Below are positions 24,916 through 32,806 of a DNA stretch of 64,000 nucleotides, one piece after another. The position numbers and the translations under genes are program-made. Numbering within the stretch: position 1 is the stretch's first letter; every line of letters begins with the position of its first letter. This DNA is from Candidatus Thalassolituus haligoni (GTDB taxonomy: Bacteria; Pseudomonadota; Gammaproteobacteria; Pseudomonadales; Oceanobacteraceae), in the NCBI RefSeq assembly GCF_041222825.1, contig NZ_CP139482.1, positions 62,001-126,000 of the forward strand, read 5' to 3'. The notes beneath the pieces were generated by a model that saw only the letters and a list, made by a program, of their open reading frames with translations, made no database searches and was not told where the DNA came from.

Positions 24916-25494
24916 TAACTGGCTCGACAGTCCCAGGCTGGCCGACAGACAGGGCCATGGCTGACAGATCCGGGTCACTGTGGTTGCGCTCGCGCCGGAA
25001 GGATAATGATTGATCAGGGCATCCGGGTTGTGGATCAGGGCTTCAATCTGCTCGTCAATACGTATTGCATCGTCACCCAGCAGTGTCTGTATAACGATGT
25101 TAGCGGTGGCGGGGTCATGATCGATCAATGGTTGGCCATAACGGCTAATAAAGGCGTCATTGCAGGTTTCCAAGATCCTCAGGGTGAAATAGGCCTGCCG
25201 CAAGGCGATCAGGCTGCCAGAGGCACCGGCAGGTATCGAAAGTTCGAGCAGTGGCAGAGTGTTTTCAATGCGCCGGTGCAGACGCGGCGCACTGTTCTTG
25301 AGCGGTGGCAGAACCAGACGCTGATAGACGCAATAGGCCAGGGTGTACTGACAAAGCTGGCTGACGGCGGCTTCACTGGCCAAATGAACGATACGGCTCA
25401 GGCTGTTGAGGCTCGCGGTGATGCGCGCTTCCAGATCAGATCCTTGTTGCAGATCGTTCTGTACACGCGGGCTGGTTACGGCCATAGGCGTCAT
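24910..25494 (-). CDS. Hypothetical helical protein, 194 aa, 3' end inside a MITE-like element
   Basis: No family was recognised. The protein is mostly helical and Leu/Ala-rich without a signal peptide, and is soluble in character (LEARITASLNSLSRIVHLA; ALRQAYFTLRILETCNDAFI). AGAGG precedes the ATG at 25494. The stop codon is supplied by the right end of the MITE-like element, so the natural C-terminus may have been lost. An inverted repeat TAGTAAA-N8-TTTACTA lies upstream at 25521-25542. A plus-strand frame covering the same bases (25006-25680) lacks a ribosome site and is rejected. Confidence 0.6.
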   Translation of the reverse strand: MTPMAVTSPRVQNDLQQGSDLEARITASLNSLSRIVHLASEAAVSQLCQYTLAYCVYQRLVLPPLKNSAPRLHRRIENTLPLLELSIPAGASGSLIALRQAYFTLRILETCNDAFISRYGQPLIDHDPATANIVIQTLLGDDAIRIDEQIEALIHNPDALINHYPSGASATTVTRICQPWPCLSASLGLSSQLL

Positions 25495-25520
25495 TATTAC
25501 CTCTGTATTTTTAGTTATTG

Positions 25521-25542
25521 TAGTAAAATCAATGATTTACTA
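25521..25542. promoter_or_regulatory. Inverted repeat upstream of the 194-aa gene
   Basis: Arms TAGTAAA and TTTACTA are separated by 8 bp, in an AT-rich stretch about 30 bp before the minus-strand start. This position fits an operator overlapping the promoter. No protein can be assigned to it. Confidence 0.4.
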
Positions 25543-25599
25543 ATAGATGTAGGTGCTGATCAAAAAAGTATAGTAAATATTGACGGACTGGCCAGTCGA

Positions 25600-27024
25600 T
25601 TAGTGCTCTGGTGCAAAAGAGACAGGTTCGCGATAAAGCTGAAGTGTGAAGCGCATCACAAATACCGCCCTGGCCAATAAAAACGCATAAAAACTCAGCC
25701 ATAAACCGGTGTTGCCCAGCTCGCTGGTGAGCCACCAAAGCGGCATGAAGACCAGTAATGCGGCAGTTAACATGGCATTACGCATGGTACTGGCGGCACC
25801 GGCACCGATACACAACCCATCCAGCCAGTAGCTCCAGAAGCCCACCAGAGGCAAACCAATCAGCCAGATTTGATACTCATCCAATAGTGGTAACAGCGCC
25901 GGGTTGTTCGTAAACAGTGGCCATAACCAGTTGCCCGCAGCGGTAAAGGTCAGGCTCAGCAGGATTGCCAATGTCAGAGAATTGACGCCAGTAATAATAA
26001 CGATGCGTTGAACGTTAACAGACAGGCGTTCGATAGCATCGCGGCTGCGTCGCTGGTGTGCGGTTTGACCGGTCTGCGCCAGTGCTTGTCCAGTCAGACT
26101 TTCTGCCGCATGGGCAATGCCGTCCAGGGCGTTGGAAATCAGCAACAGCAAGGTGATCATCAGGCTGTTGGCCGCCAGAATCAGCTCGCCTTGACGTGCA
26201 CCCTGGGCGTTAAAAAAGGCAAACACCAAGAGCAGCGTCAGCGTTCTTACAAACAGCTGGCGGTTGATGCGGATCATGGGCTGTAGTTGCTGCCAGGACG
26301 GGCGGCGGTGCCAACGCTGTAGGACTTTGTGAATCAGGCAGTGCTGGTCAGCGAGAGCCTCAACGCCACTCTGTTGCCGCCAGACAAACCACAACCCGGT
26401 GACGAGACCGAGGTAGTCGGCAATAACGCTGCCGAGGGCAACCCCGTCAGTGGTCATGTCCATACCATAGACAAACAAGGCATCCAGGCCACCATTCGCC
26501 AGGTTGGTGACGGTCATAATGATCAGTGGTACACGGGTTTGGCCACGGCCGATAAACCAGCCCAACAGCGCATACTGGGCGAAGACTGCCGGCACCGAAA
26601 TGACTCGAATACTGAGGTACAGTTGGGCACCGTCAGAGACCGCTTGCGTCGCCCCCATCCAGGGGATTACCTGAGGTAACAGCAGCCAGCCACAGCAGCC
26701 AATAATGGCGCTCAGGGGAAGAGCCAGCCAGAATGCATGGCCCAATACCCCGGTCTGTTCGGCGGTCGAGCGGCTGCGCGCAGTCAGCGCGGTTGTACCC
26801 ATCCGTAAAAAGCCGAAGCTCCAGCACAGCAGGGTAAACAGCTGGGCACCAATTGAGACGGCGCCGAGGTAGGCGGCGTCGGGCAGATGGCCGAGAATCG
26901 CGCTGTCGACCAGACCCAGCAGTGGAACGGTGATATTGCTCAGCATCACCGGCCAGGCAATGGCGAGGATGCGACCTTGTGTCGCGGCCCAGCCGGGGGC
27001 TGGCACAGCGGATGTAAACGACAT
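25600..27024 (-). CDS. MATE-family efflux transporter (DinF-like)
   Basis: The 474-aa protein has about twelve hydrophobic segments. It has the MATE/DinF signatures AWPVMLSNITVPLLGLVDSAILGHL (visible as NITVPLLGLVDSAILGHL) and GFLRMGTTALTAR. It is an inner-membrane Na+ or H+ antiporter for cationic drugs or metabolites; the substrate is unknown. The ATG at 27024 is chosen; a GTG at 27039 is also in frame, and neither has a clear ribosome site. It is divergent from the SCO gene with fewer than 40 bp between starts, so the promoters must overlap coding sequence. Confidence 0.92.
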   Translation of the reverse strand: MSFTSAVPAPGWAATQGRILAIAWPVMLSNITVPLLGLVDSAILGHLPDAAYLGAVSIGAQLFTLLCWSFGFLRMGTTALTARSRSTAEQTGVLGHAFWLALPLSAIIGCCGWLLLPQVIPWMGATQAVSDGAQLYLSIRVISVPAVFAQYALLGWFIGRGQTRVPLIIMTVTNLANGGLDALFVYGMDMTTDGVALGSVIADYLGLVTGLWFVWRQQSGVEALADQHCLIHKVLQRWHRRPSWQQLQPMIRINRQLFVRTLTLLLVFAFFNAQGARQGELILAANSLMITLLLLISNALDGIAHAAESLTGQALAQTGQTAHQRRSRDAIERLSVNVQRIVIITGVNSLTLAILLSLTFTAAGNWLWPLFTNNPALLPLLDEYQIWLIGLPLVGFWSYWLDGLCIGAGAASTMRNAMLTAALLVFMPLWWLTSELGNTGLWLSFYAFLLARAVFVMRFTLQLYREPVSFAPEH

Positions 27025-27062
27025 GGCTGGTATACTCACGAATCAGCAACAGGAGAACGTAA

Positions 27063-27701
27063 ATGAACAATCGGGTGTCTGCAGCGTCCCGCGTCGGCGC
27101 TATCTTACTCTTCGTGGTGCTGGCTGTATCGGCTGCCGTGGGGATGTTGATGGCTCATCTGGCCGATCCGGCAGCGCGACTGGGCTCCACCAGTGGGGTG
27201 ATGTTGTTTAATCACAGCAGTCCGGTCAGTGACTTCAAATTTATTGACCAGCATGGCGAACACCGTGATCAGGCCAGTTTCTCCTCGGGCTGGAAGCTGG
27301 TGTTTTTTGGCTATACCTTTTGCCCGGATATCTGCCCAACCACGCTGGCGGATCTGAACCGGGTCTGGAAAGCGCTGCCGGATGAGGCTCGTCAACGTCT
27401 GGACGTGGTGTTTGTGTCGGTGGATCCACAACGGGATCGACCCGCCAGCCTGGCGCCTTATCTACAATATTTTAACCCGGCGTTTGTCGGTCTGACCGGC
27501 AATCCCCAGGCGCTGGCGCAGCTGGCGCAGGAGATCAATGGCTTCTACGCCAGGGTTGATCGCGGCGAGGCGCCATATTTGATGGATCATTCGGCCAACT
27601 TGATGTTGGTGGATGCACAGTGGCAATTCAGAGGTTATATCGAGCCTCCGTTTCGTCCTGGGCGTTTGACGCCTATTCTGGCCGCGCTGGCCGGAATGTA
27701 A
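27063..27701 (+). CDS. SCO1/SenC family copper chaperone
   Basis: The 212-aa protein has an N-terminal membrane anchor (residues 10-32) and a thioredoxin-like domain. It has the SCO copper-binding motif FCPDICPTT (Cys-X3-Cys) and the distal histidine in YLMDHSANL. SCO proteins deliver copper to, or reduce, the CuA centre of cytochrome c oxidase, or act as periplasmic thiol reductants. AGGAGA precedes the ATG at 27063. No oxidase gene is near, so the partner is elsewhere. Confidence 0.92.
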   Translation: MNNRVSAASRVGAILLFVVLAVSAAVGMLMAHLADPAARLGSTSGVMLFNHSSPVSDFKFIDQHGEHRDQASFSSGWKLVFFGYTFCPDICPTTLADLNRVWKALPDEARQRLDVVFVSVDPQRDRPASLAPYLQYFNPAFVGLTGNPQALAQLAQEINGFYARVDRGEAPYLMDHSANLMLVDAQWQFRGYIEPPFRPGRLTPILAALAGM

Positions 27702-27854
27702 CCAATGGATTGCACGGGCATACATTAACCCCAACAGGGAAGGCAGGGATTGCATGGCAGCGCTCCGCCGCTTCCGTTTGATACCCGCCTGGCAGTACTG
27801 CCTGTTTCACTCCTGGCGTTGGGGTCTCGACGACAACCCCTGTAGTAGCGATGA

Positions 27855-28072
27855 CAGCAGCCAGTGCAGCACGGCGATTGTGCTGACCCGGGAGGAGTGG
27901 CGCTTGACGGAGATAACCTGTTTGTCTGTTATGCGGGTGGCTTGAAACGTTTTGATGTCTCCGGTAGCTGGTCTGCGGTTGAAACCGGTGATTTTACCGA
28001 TCTGGCGTGTTGCTGGTGAACCTGTCGGATGACACACCGGTGCTGCTGTCGACGATCAGTGAGGGTCAGTAA
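27855..28072 (+). pseudogene. Decayed fragment of a secreted, propeller-like protein gene
   Basis: In one frame, 27900-28005 reads LDGDNLFVCYAGGLKRFDVS and continues SGSWSAVETGDFTDLA, then breaks. A neighbouring frame from 28007 continues LLVNLSDDTPVLLSTISEGQ to a TAA at 28070. Several stops lie just upstream (27843-27854). A single shift near 28006 would restore one coherent run, typical of beta-propeller repeats. There is no start or ribosome site, so this is a remnant between the SCO gene and znuB. Confidence 0.4.
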
Positions 28073-28105
28073 GCACGCCCAGTACCGCAGTTGCCCCGAA
28101 CCTGA

Positions 28106-28903
28106 TCAGCGTCTGGTAACCGCCATGCTGGCGACAAACAGCAGTGTGGCGGCGACCACCACACTTGGCCCGGCCGGGGTATCCCACCAGAACGAAGCCG
28201 TCATGCCCATCAGTACCGACAGAATGCCGACCAGGCTGGCGAACAGGGCCATCTGCTCGGGGGTGCGTGACAGGCTACGGGCTGCCGCCGGGGGAATAAT
28301 CAGCATGGCGCTGACCAGCAGGATGCCGACAATTTTCATCGCCAGGGCAATCACCAACGCCAACATCAGAATCAGCAATAACTGCAATCGTGCCACCGGA
28401 TAGCCGTCAATAGTGGCCAATTCCGGGCTGACGGTGGTCGCCAGCAAACCGCGCCATTGCCAGATAATCAGGCCGATACAGACCACCGCCGCTAGCGCGA
28501 CCAGCAAGGTATCGTTACTGGTCACCGCCAGCAAATCGCCAAACAGGTAACCCATCAGATCAACCCGCACATCCTGCGCCAGGCTCAGTACCACCAGCCC
28601 GACAGCCAGCATGCTGTGGGAAATAATCCCCAGCAAGGTATCGGAAGAGAGCGACGCGACACGTTGCATCGGATACAGCAATAGCGCCAGTACCAGCGAG
28701 CTGAGCAGCAGCGCCAGGGTTGGGTGAATATCGGAAATTACCCCCAGGGTAATCCCCAGCAGCGCTCCGTGTGCCAGCGTATCGCCAAAAAACGCCATCC
28801 GTCGCCATACAACAAAGCTGCCCAGTGGCCCGGTGACGCAAGCCAGCAGCAAACCACTGAAGAGTGGCATCAGCCACCAGTAAGACATCATCAGAGCGTT
28901 CAT
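28106..28903 (-). CDS. znuB: Zinc ABC transporter permease
   Basis: The 265-aa protein is an ABC-3 family permease with about eight hydrophobic segments. Conserved stretches include WRRMAFFGDTLAHGALLG and LLVSAMLIIPPAAARSLSR. It is the inner-membrane channel for zinc handed over by ZnuA and driven by ZnuC. Its start overlaps the znuC stop by 4 bp (ATGA), so translation is coupled. It is the last gene of the zur-znuC-znuB operon. Confidence 0.95.
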   Translation of the reverse strand: MNALMMSYWWLMPLFSGLLLACVTGPLGSFVVWRRMAFFGDTLAHGALLGITLGVISDIHPTLALLLSSLVLALLLYPMQRVASLSSDTLLGIISHSMLAVGLVVLSLAQDVRVDLMGYLFGDLLAVTSNDTLLVALAAVVCIGLIIWQWRGLLATTVSPELATIDGYPVARLQLLLILMLALVIALAMKIVGILLVSAMLIIPPAAARSLSRTPEQMALFASLVGILSVLMGMTASFWWDTPAGPSVVVAATLLFVASMAVTRR

Positions 28904-29667
28904 GGCTGGCCGGTTTCCGCAGTCTGGTCGTGATCGATATGGCCATCCAGACAGTGCTGGTGGTCGTGATGGTGGGTGTAGTGGGCAATCGGCGCGGTAC
29001 GTTGGCCAAACAGTTGTTGGTACGCCTCACTGCCGGAGACATGATCCGGGTGACCAGAACAGCAGATATGGCCATTCATGCAGATCACTTCGTCGGTGGC
29101 CGCCATCACCAGATGCAGATCGTGAGAGACCATTAATACGCCGCAACCGAGTTCGTCACGCAGGGTAGGGATCAGCTGGTAAAGTTCGTGCTGACCCTGA
29201 ACATCGACACCCTGGACGGGTTCATCCAGCACCAGCAGGTCGGGCTTGAGTAACAGCGCCCTGGCCAGTAACACCCGTTGCCATTCGCCACCGGATAAAT
29301 CCTGAATATCCTGATCGGTCAGTCGTTGGATGCCCAGTCGCTGGATCCAGCCGTGGATGGCGCTGTCACGCGCTCCCCGAGCCAGCCGCAAAAATCCGAG
29401 CACGGTCAGGGGCAGTCGTGGTTCCAGTTGTAATTGTTGCGGCATATAACCGACGGTGAGGGGTTTGCGGCGCCAGACCGAGCCGGAATCGATGCTTTCC
29501 AGTCCCAGCAAGACGCGGATCAGCGTCGACTTGCCACAGCCGTTGGGGCCAATCAGCGTCAGGATCTGACCAGCATGCAACTCCAGGTCAATATCGGTTA
29601 ATACTTGTTTGTGGCGGCGTTTGAGGTTTAGTCCGGTTGCTTTTAACAGCAGGGTCGCTTCAGGCAT
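28900..29667 (-). CDS. znuC: Zinc ABC transporter ATP-binding protein
   Basis: The 255-aa ATPase has a Walker A GPNGCGKST, a signature LSGGEWQR, a Walker B LLVLDEPVQGVD and the switch histidine in VSHDLHL. The His-rich C-terminus (HYTHHHDHQH) is typical of ZnuC and could sense zinc. The start at 29667 has AGGCGG 9 nt upstream and overlaps the zur stop by 8 bp; the ATG at 29676 is an alternative. It is co-transcribed with zur and znuB. Confidence 0.95.
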   Translation of the reverse strand: MPEATLLLKATGLNLKRRHKQVLTDIDLELHAGQILTLIGPNGCGKSTLIRVLLGLESIDSGSVWRRKPLTVGYMPQQLQLEPRLPLTVLGFLRLARGARDSAIHGWIQRLGIQRLTDQDIQDLSGGEWQRVLLARALLLKPDLLVLDEPVQGVDVQGQHELYQLIPTLRDELGCGVLMVSHDLHLVMAATDEVICMNGHICCSGHPDHVSGSEAYQQLFGQRTAPIAHYTHHHDHQHCLDGHIDHDQTAETGQP

Positions 29668-30160
29668 GAGGGGCATCCGCCTGTCCGGATTCGGCCTGGC
29701 AGCCGGGGCAGAGGCCGGTCAGCTCGGTCAGCTGGTGGCGGACCTGCACTCCGAGGACTTGCTCCACCTGTCGGGTCAGAGCCTGCAGTTTGTCGTCCGG
29801 TAATTCCTGCGCCCGGCCGCAGCGTTCGCAAATAAAAAAACAAACGGGATGGCTTGAACCCGGATGGCTGCAACCGACATAGGCATTGAGTGAATGCAGG
29901 CGATGCACCAACCCCAGATCGAGCAGGAAATCCAGTGCCCGATAGACAGTGGGTGGCGCGGAATTAAAGCCATCACTGGCCAGTGCGGGCAACAATTCAT
30001 AAGCGCCAACCGGTTTGTGGCTTTGCCAGATCAGTTCCAGTACCCGTTGCCGTACTCGGGTCAGGCGCGCCCCTTTGTCGTCGCACAGTGCCTGGGCCTG
30101 ACTCAGTGCCTTTGTGACGCAGTGCGTATGATTGTGGGGTTGGTACACATTCTGGCTCAT
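29660..30160 (-). CDS. zur: Zinc uptake regulator (Fur family)
   Basis: The 166-aa protein has the Fur-type winged helix (GARLTRVRQRVLELIWQ, then APPTVYRALDFL) and two Cys pairs for structural zinc (CERC and CPGC). In the zinc-replete state Zur represses znuABC. It is first in the zur-znuC-znuB operon and divergent from znuA. A Zur-box-like palindrome sits in the 57-bp gap, so it probably regulates itself too. The N-terminus carries several His residues (HNHTH), not usual in all Zur proteins. Confidence 0.93.
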   Translation of the reverse strand: MSQNVYQPHNHTHCVTKALSQAQALCDDKGARLTRVRQRVLELIWQSHKPVGAYELLPALASDGFNSAPPTVYRALDFLLDLGLVHRLHSLNAYVGCSHPGSSHPVCFFICERCGRAQELPDDKLQALTRQVEQVLGVQVRHQLTELTGLCPGCQAESGQADAPHA

Positions 30161-30166
30161 GGACGG

Positions 30167-30189
30167 GCAACCTTAGGTTATAATGTTGC
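30167..30189. promoter_or_regulatory. Candidate Zur box between zur and znuA
   Basis: The 23-bp palindrome reads GCAAC-N-TTA-N5-TAA-N-GTTGC. Its length and its GTTATAA-type core resemble gammaproteobacterial Zur sites. It lies in the divergent gap and could serve both zur-znuCB and znuA. Confidence 0.65.
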
Positions 30190-30217
30190 AATTTTACGAA
30201 AGACTGAACGAGACACA

Positions 30218-31192
30218 ATGAAGAAAGTGATATTTTTGCTGTTATTGGTACTTCTTGGTGCCACTACGCCAGCGTTTGCCGATACCGTCATAGCCAGCTC
30301 ATCCGGGCAAACTGCCAAACCGGTGCCGATGGTACTGGCCAGTGTGCATCCGTTGGCGCTGGTCGCCGCCTCGGTGATTCCGGCTGAGCGGCTGCGGGTA
30401 CTGGTGCCACCCGGTATGACACCGCACGATTTTGCCCTGCGTCCTTCCGACATTGATCTGATCCAGAGCGCCGATATCATTCTCTGGGCCGGGCCAGTGA
30501 CCGAGCCTTATCTGAAAGGCTTTGCCACCCGCTGGCCTGATAAAGTGTGGATTAATGTTGCCGAGCTGGGCCAGCAGAGTCCGATTCAAGATCCACACTG
30601 GTGGCTGTCGCCCGACATCATGAAGCAGGCTCAGCAGCAGTTGGCGCAGCGGGTGGGTCGTGATCCTGCGGTGTTTGCCAACGCGGTGGATCTGGCGGTA
30701 GCGGCGGCGCGGCAATTACTGCAGCCGGTGCAGCAGCGAGGCTTTTTTGTCTTTCACCGCGCCTACGACCACTGGGTCGCCGCCATGGGCCTGAATCAGG
30801 TGGGTTCCTTTACTCTCAGCCCAGAACAAAAGCCGGGCATCCGCACACTGCAGACCATGCGTTCACAGTTATTGAGCGGTGAAGTGGTGTGTGTTTTCAG
30901 TGAGCCGGAATTCTCCCCGGCGCTGGTAGATCGGATTGTTGAGGGGATTAACGTTGGTCGTGGTGAGCTGGATCCGATGGCGTTGCAAATTGATATTGCC
31001 AGCGATGCCTATCCGGCGCTGATTGCTGATATGGCCCAACGCGCCAAAACCTGTCTGGAAGCCGTAGCGGTGAATGCTGCTGGCTTACCGGACACCGAAC
31101 TCGACAAGGCGTCACTGATCTTGCAAGAGCAGGATGACAGTATCGATTTGCCACTTCACAGCCATACCCATGAAGCTGGCCACAGCCATTAA
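30218..31192 (+). CDS. znuA: Periplasmic zinc-binding protein of the Znu transporter
   Basis: The 324-aa protein has a signal peptide cleaved after residue 21 (AFA|DT) and the cluster A-1 solute-binding fold. Probable zinc ligands include His44 (ASVHPLA) and the histidine in VFHRAYDHW. The central His-rich loop found in many ZnuA proteins is absent; instead the protein ends in a His-rich tail (HSHTHEAGHSH). It captures periplasmic zinc for ZnuBC. It is divergent from zur across a Zur-box-like site, 57 bp apart. Confidence 0.93.
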   Translation: MKKVIFLLLLVLLGATTPAFADTVIASSSGQTAKPVPMVLASVHPLALVAASVIPAERLRVLVPPGMTPHDFALRPSDIDLIQSADIILWAGPVTEPYLKGFATRWPDKVWINVAELGQQSPIQDPHWWLSPDIMKQAQQQLAQRVGRDPAVFANAVDLAVAAARQLLQPVQQRGFFVFHRAYDHWVAAMGLNQVGSFTLSPEQKPGIRTLQTMRSQLLSGEVVCVFSEPEFSPALVDRIVEGINVGRGELDPMALQIDIASDAYPALIADMAQRAKTCLEAVAVNAAGLPDTELDKASLILQEQDDSIDLPLHSHTHEAGHSH

Positions 31193-31243
31193 CGAACAGC
31201 CATTAACAGATCGGCCAGTATAATCTAGCGAAGCGGGACACCC

Positions 31244-31267
31244 AGGCTGGCTGCAAGATGCCAGCCT
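31244..31267 (+). terminator. Hairpin after znuA
   Basis: Perfect 8-bp arms AGGCTGGC / GCCAGCCT with an 8-nt loop, about 50 bp after the znuA stop and before glmU. There is only GTT after the stem, so this is a weak terminator or a REP-like palindrome. Confidence 0.5.
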
Positions 31268-31317
31268 GTTAGAATGACGCCCAATTCAGGCAGCTATCCG
31301 GTAAGCGAGCACCCTTC

Positions 31318-32721
31318 ATGTCTCAGCCATCTCCTTCCTTCGATCTCCCGTTAGCGATTATCACTCTGGCCGCAGGCAAAGGTTCGCGGATGCGATCCGA
31401 CTTGCCCAAAGTGCTGCACACGCTGGCTGGCAAGCCCATGCTGCAACACGTGCTGGACAGCGCCAGTCAGCTCGCCGGTGCTCGTCAGTATGTGGTTATT
31501 GGTCACGGTGCCGAACAGGTGCAAGCGGCCATTGCGCAGGACGTTTGCTGGGCCATACAGCAACAACAACAAGGGACTGGCCACGCGGTTGCCCAAGCGC
31601 TGCCGGAGGTGCCGGACGATGCGCTGGTGCTGGTGTTATACGGTGACGTCCCCTTGATCACCCCCGCAACGTTGTCGGCGCTGCTGCAACAAACCCATGC
31701 CTCCAAAGGACAGGACGGCGGCTTGGCATTACTGACGATTGAGCTGGTTGATGCCACCGGGTATGGCCGTATTGTGCGCGACGAAAGCGGCAACATTCAG
31801 GCGATCGTGGAACATAAAGAGGCGACCCCGGAGCAGCGTATTATTCGGGAGGTGAACACCGGTATTCTGGCGGTGGCAGCCAGGCATCTGCGACGCTGGC
31901 TGCCGTTGTTGTCGGCCAACAATGTGCAGGGCGAATATTACCTGACCGATATTGTGGCGCTGGCCGTGGCAGAAGGTATTGCGGTGCGGGCAATCCATCC
32001 ACAGCATGAGCACGAGGTTCAGGGTGTGAATGACCGACTGCAATTGGCCGGACTGGAACGGGTGTTTCAACGGCAGCAGGCGGATGATCTGCTGCGACTC
32101 GGCGTCGCATTGGCAGATCCAGCCCGGCTGGATATTCGGGGTTCACTGACGGTGGGGCACGATGTGGCGATAGATGTAGGCTGTATCTTTGAAGGCGATG
32201 TCATCCTGGGCGATGGGGTGACGATTGGTCCTTACTGTGTGATACGCAATAGCCAGCTGGCAGCAGCAACACGAGTTGAAGCCTATTGCCATATTGATGA
32301 AGCCGCCGTGGCGCAAGCCTGTGTGGTTGGCCCTTATGCCCGCTTGCGGCCAGGGGCAGATCTGGCTAATGGCGCAAGGGTCGGTAATTTCTGCGAAGTA
32401 AAAAAAGCCCACATCGGGGCGGGCTCGAAGGTGAATCACCTTAGCTATATTGGTGATGCCGAGGTTGGTACCAACGTCAATATTGGCGCTGGCACCATCA
32501 CTTGTAACTACGATGGCGTGAACAAGGCATTAACCCGTATTGGTGACAACGCCTTTATTGGTTCCAACTCGGCGCTGGTGGCGCCGGTTGCTATTGGAGC
32601 CAATGTCACCATCGGCGCGGGATCTGTGATTGTCAGCCCGGTCGCTGATCACCAACTGGCGATTGCGCGCGGCAAGCAACGAAATATCGATGGCTGGCAG
32701 CGGCCGGTGAAAAAGTGCTGA
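31318..32721 (+). CDS. glmU: Bifunctional GlmU (GlcNAc-1-P uridyltransferase / GlcN-1-P acetyltransferase)
   Basis: The 467-aa protein has the pyrophosphorylase motif LAAGKGSRM (residues 17-25) and the signature VLYGDVPLI. Its C-terminal half is a left-handed beta-helix with acetyltransferase features (RLRPGADLANGARVGNF, VNHLSYIGDA, GAGTITCNYDG). It makes UDP-GlcNAc for peptidoglycan and lipopolysaccharide. Length fits the family (about 455). It stands alone, bounded by a hairpin upstream and a bidirectional terminator downstream. Confidence 0.97.
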   Translation: MSQPSPSFDLPLAIITLAAGKGSRMRSDLPKVLHTLAGKPMLQHVLDSASQLAGARQYVVIGHGAEQVQAAIAQDVCWAIQQQQQGTGHAVAQALPEVPDDALVLVLYGDVPLITPATLSALLQQTHASKGQDGGLALLTIELVDATGYGRIVRDESGNIQAIVEHKEATPEQRIIREVNTGILAVAARHLRRWLPLLSANNVQGEYYLTDIVALAVAEGIAVRAIHPQHEHEVQGVNDRLQLAGLERVFQRQQADDLLRLGVALADPARLDIRGSLTVGHDVAIDVGCIFEGDVILGDGVTIGPYCVIRNSQLAAATRVEAYCHIDEAAVAQACVVGPYARLRPGADLANGARVGNFCEVKKAHIGAGSKVNHLSYIGDAEVGTNVNIGAGTITCNYDGVNKALTRIGDNAFIGSNSALVAPVAIGANVTIGAGSVIVSPVADHQLAIARGKQRNIDGWQRPVKKC

Positions 32722-32767
32722 AAACACTGAACTGATGGAAATCAGACTACGGATCCGCGTAGGCGTA

Positions 32768-32789
32768 GGGCGGGCTTTATTCCCCGCCC
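32768..32789. terminator. Bidirectional terminator between glmU and tolC
   Basis: Seven-bp arms GGGCGGG / CCCGCCC enclose an AT-rich loop, between two convergent genes 85 bp apart. Confidence 0.6.
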
Positions 32790-32806
32790 ACCTTGCCTTG
32801 CGCTGT

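Noticed and set aside
25006-25680. A plus-strand 224-aa frame
   Set aside because: It overlaps the minus-strand 194-aa gene entirely, has no ribosome site, and its residue pattern is that of an antisense shadow.
27754-27945. A 63-aa plus-strand gene after the SCO gene
   Set aside because: It has no ribosome site and its frame differs from the one with coherent protein-like content; treated as part of a decayed region.
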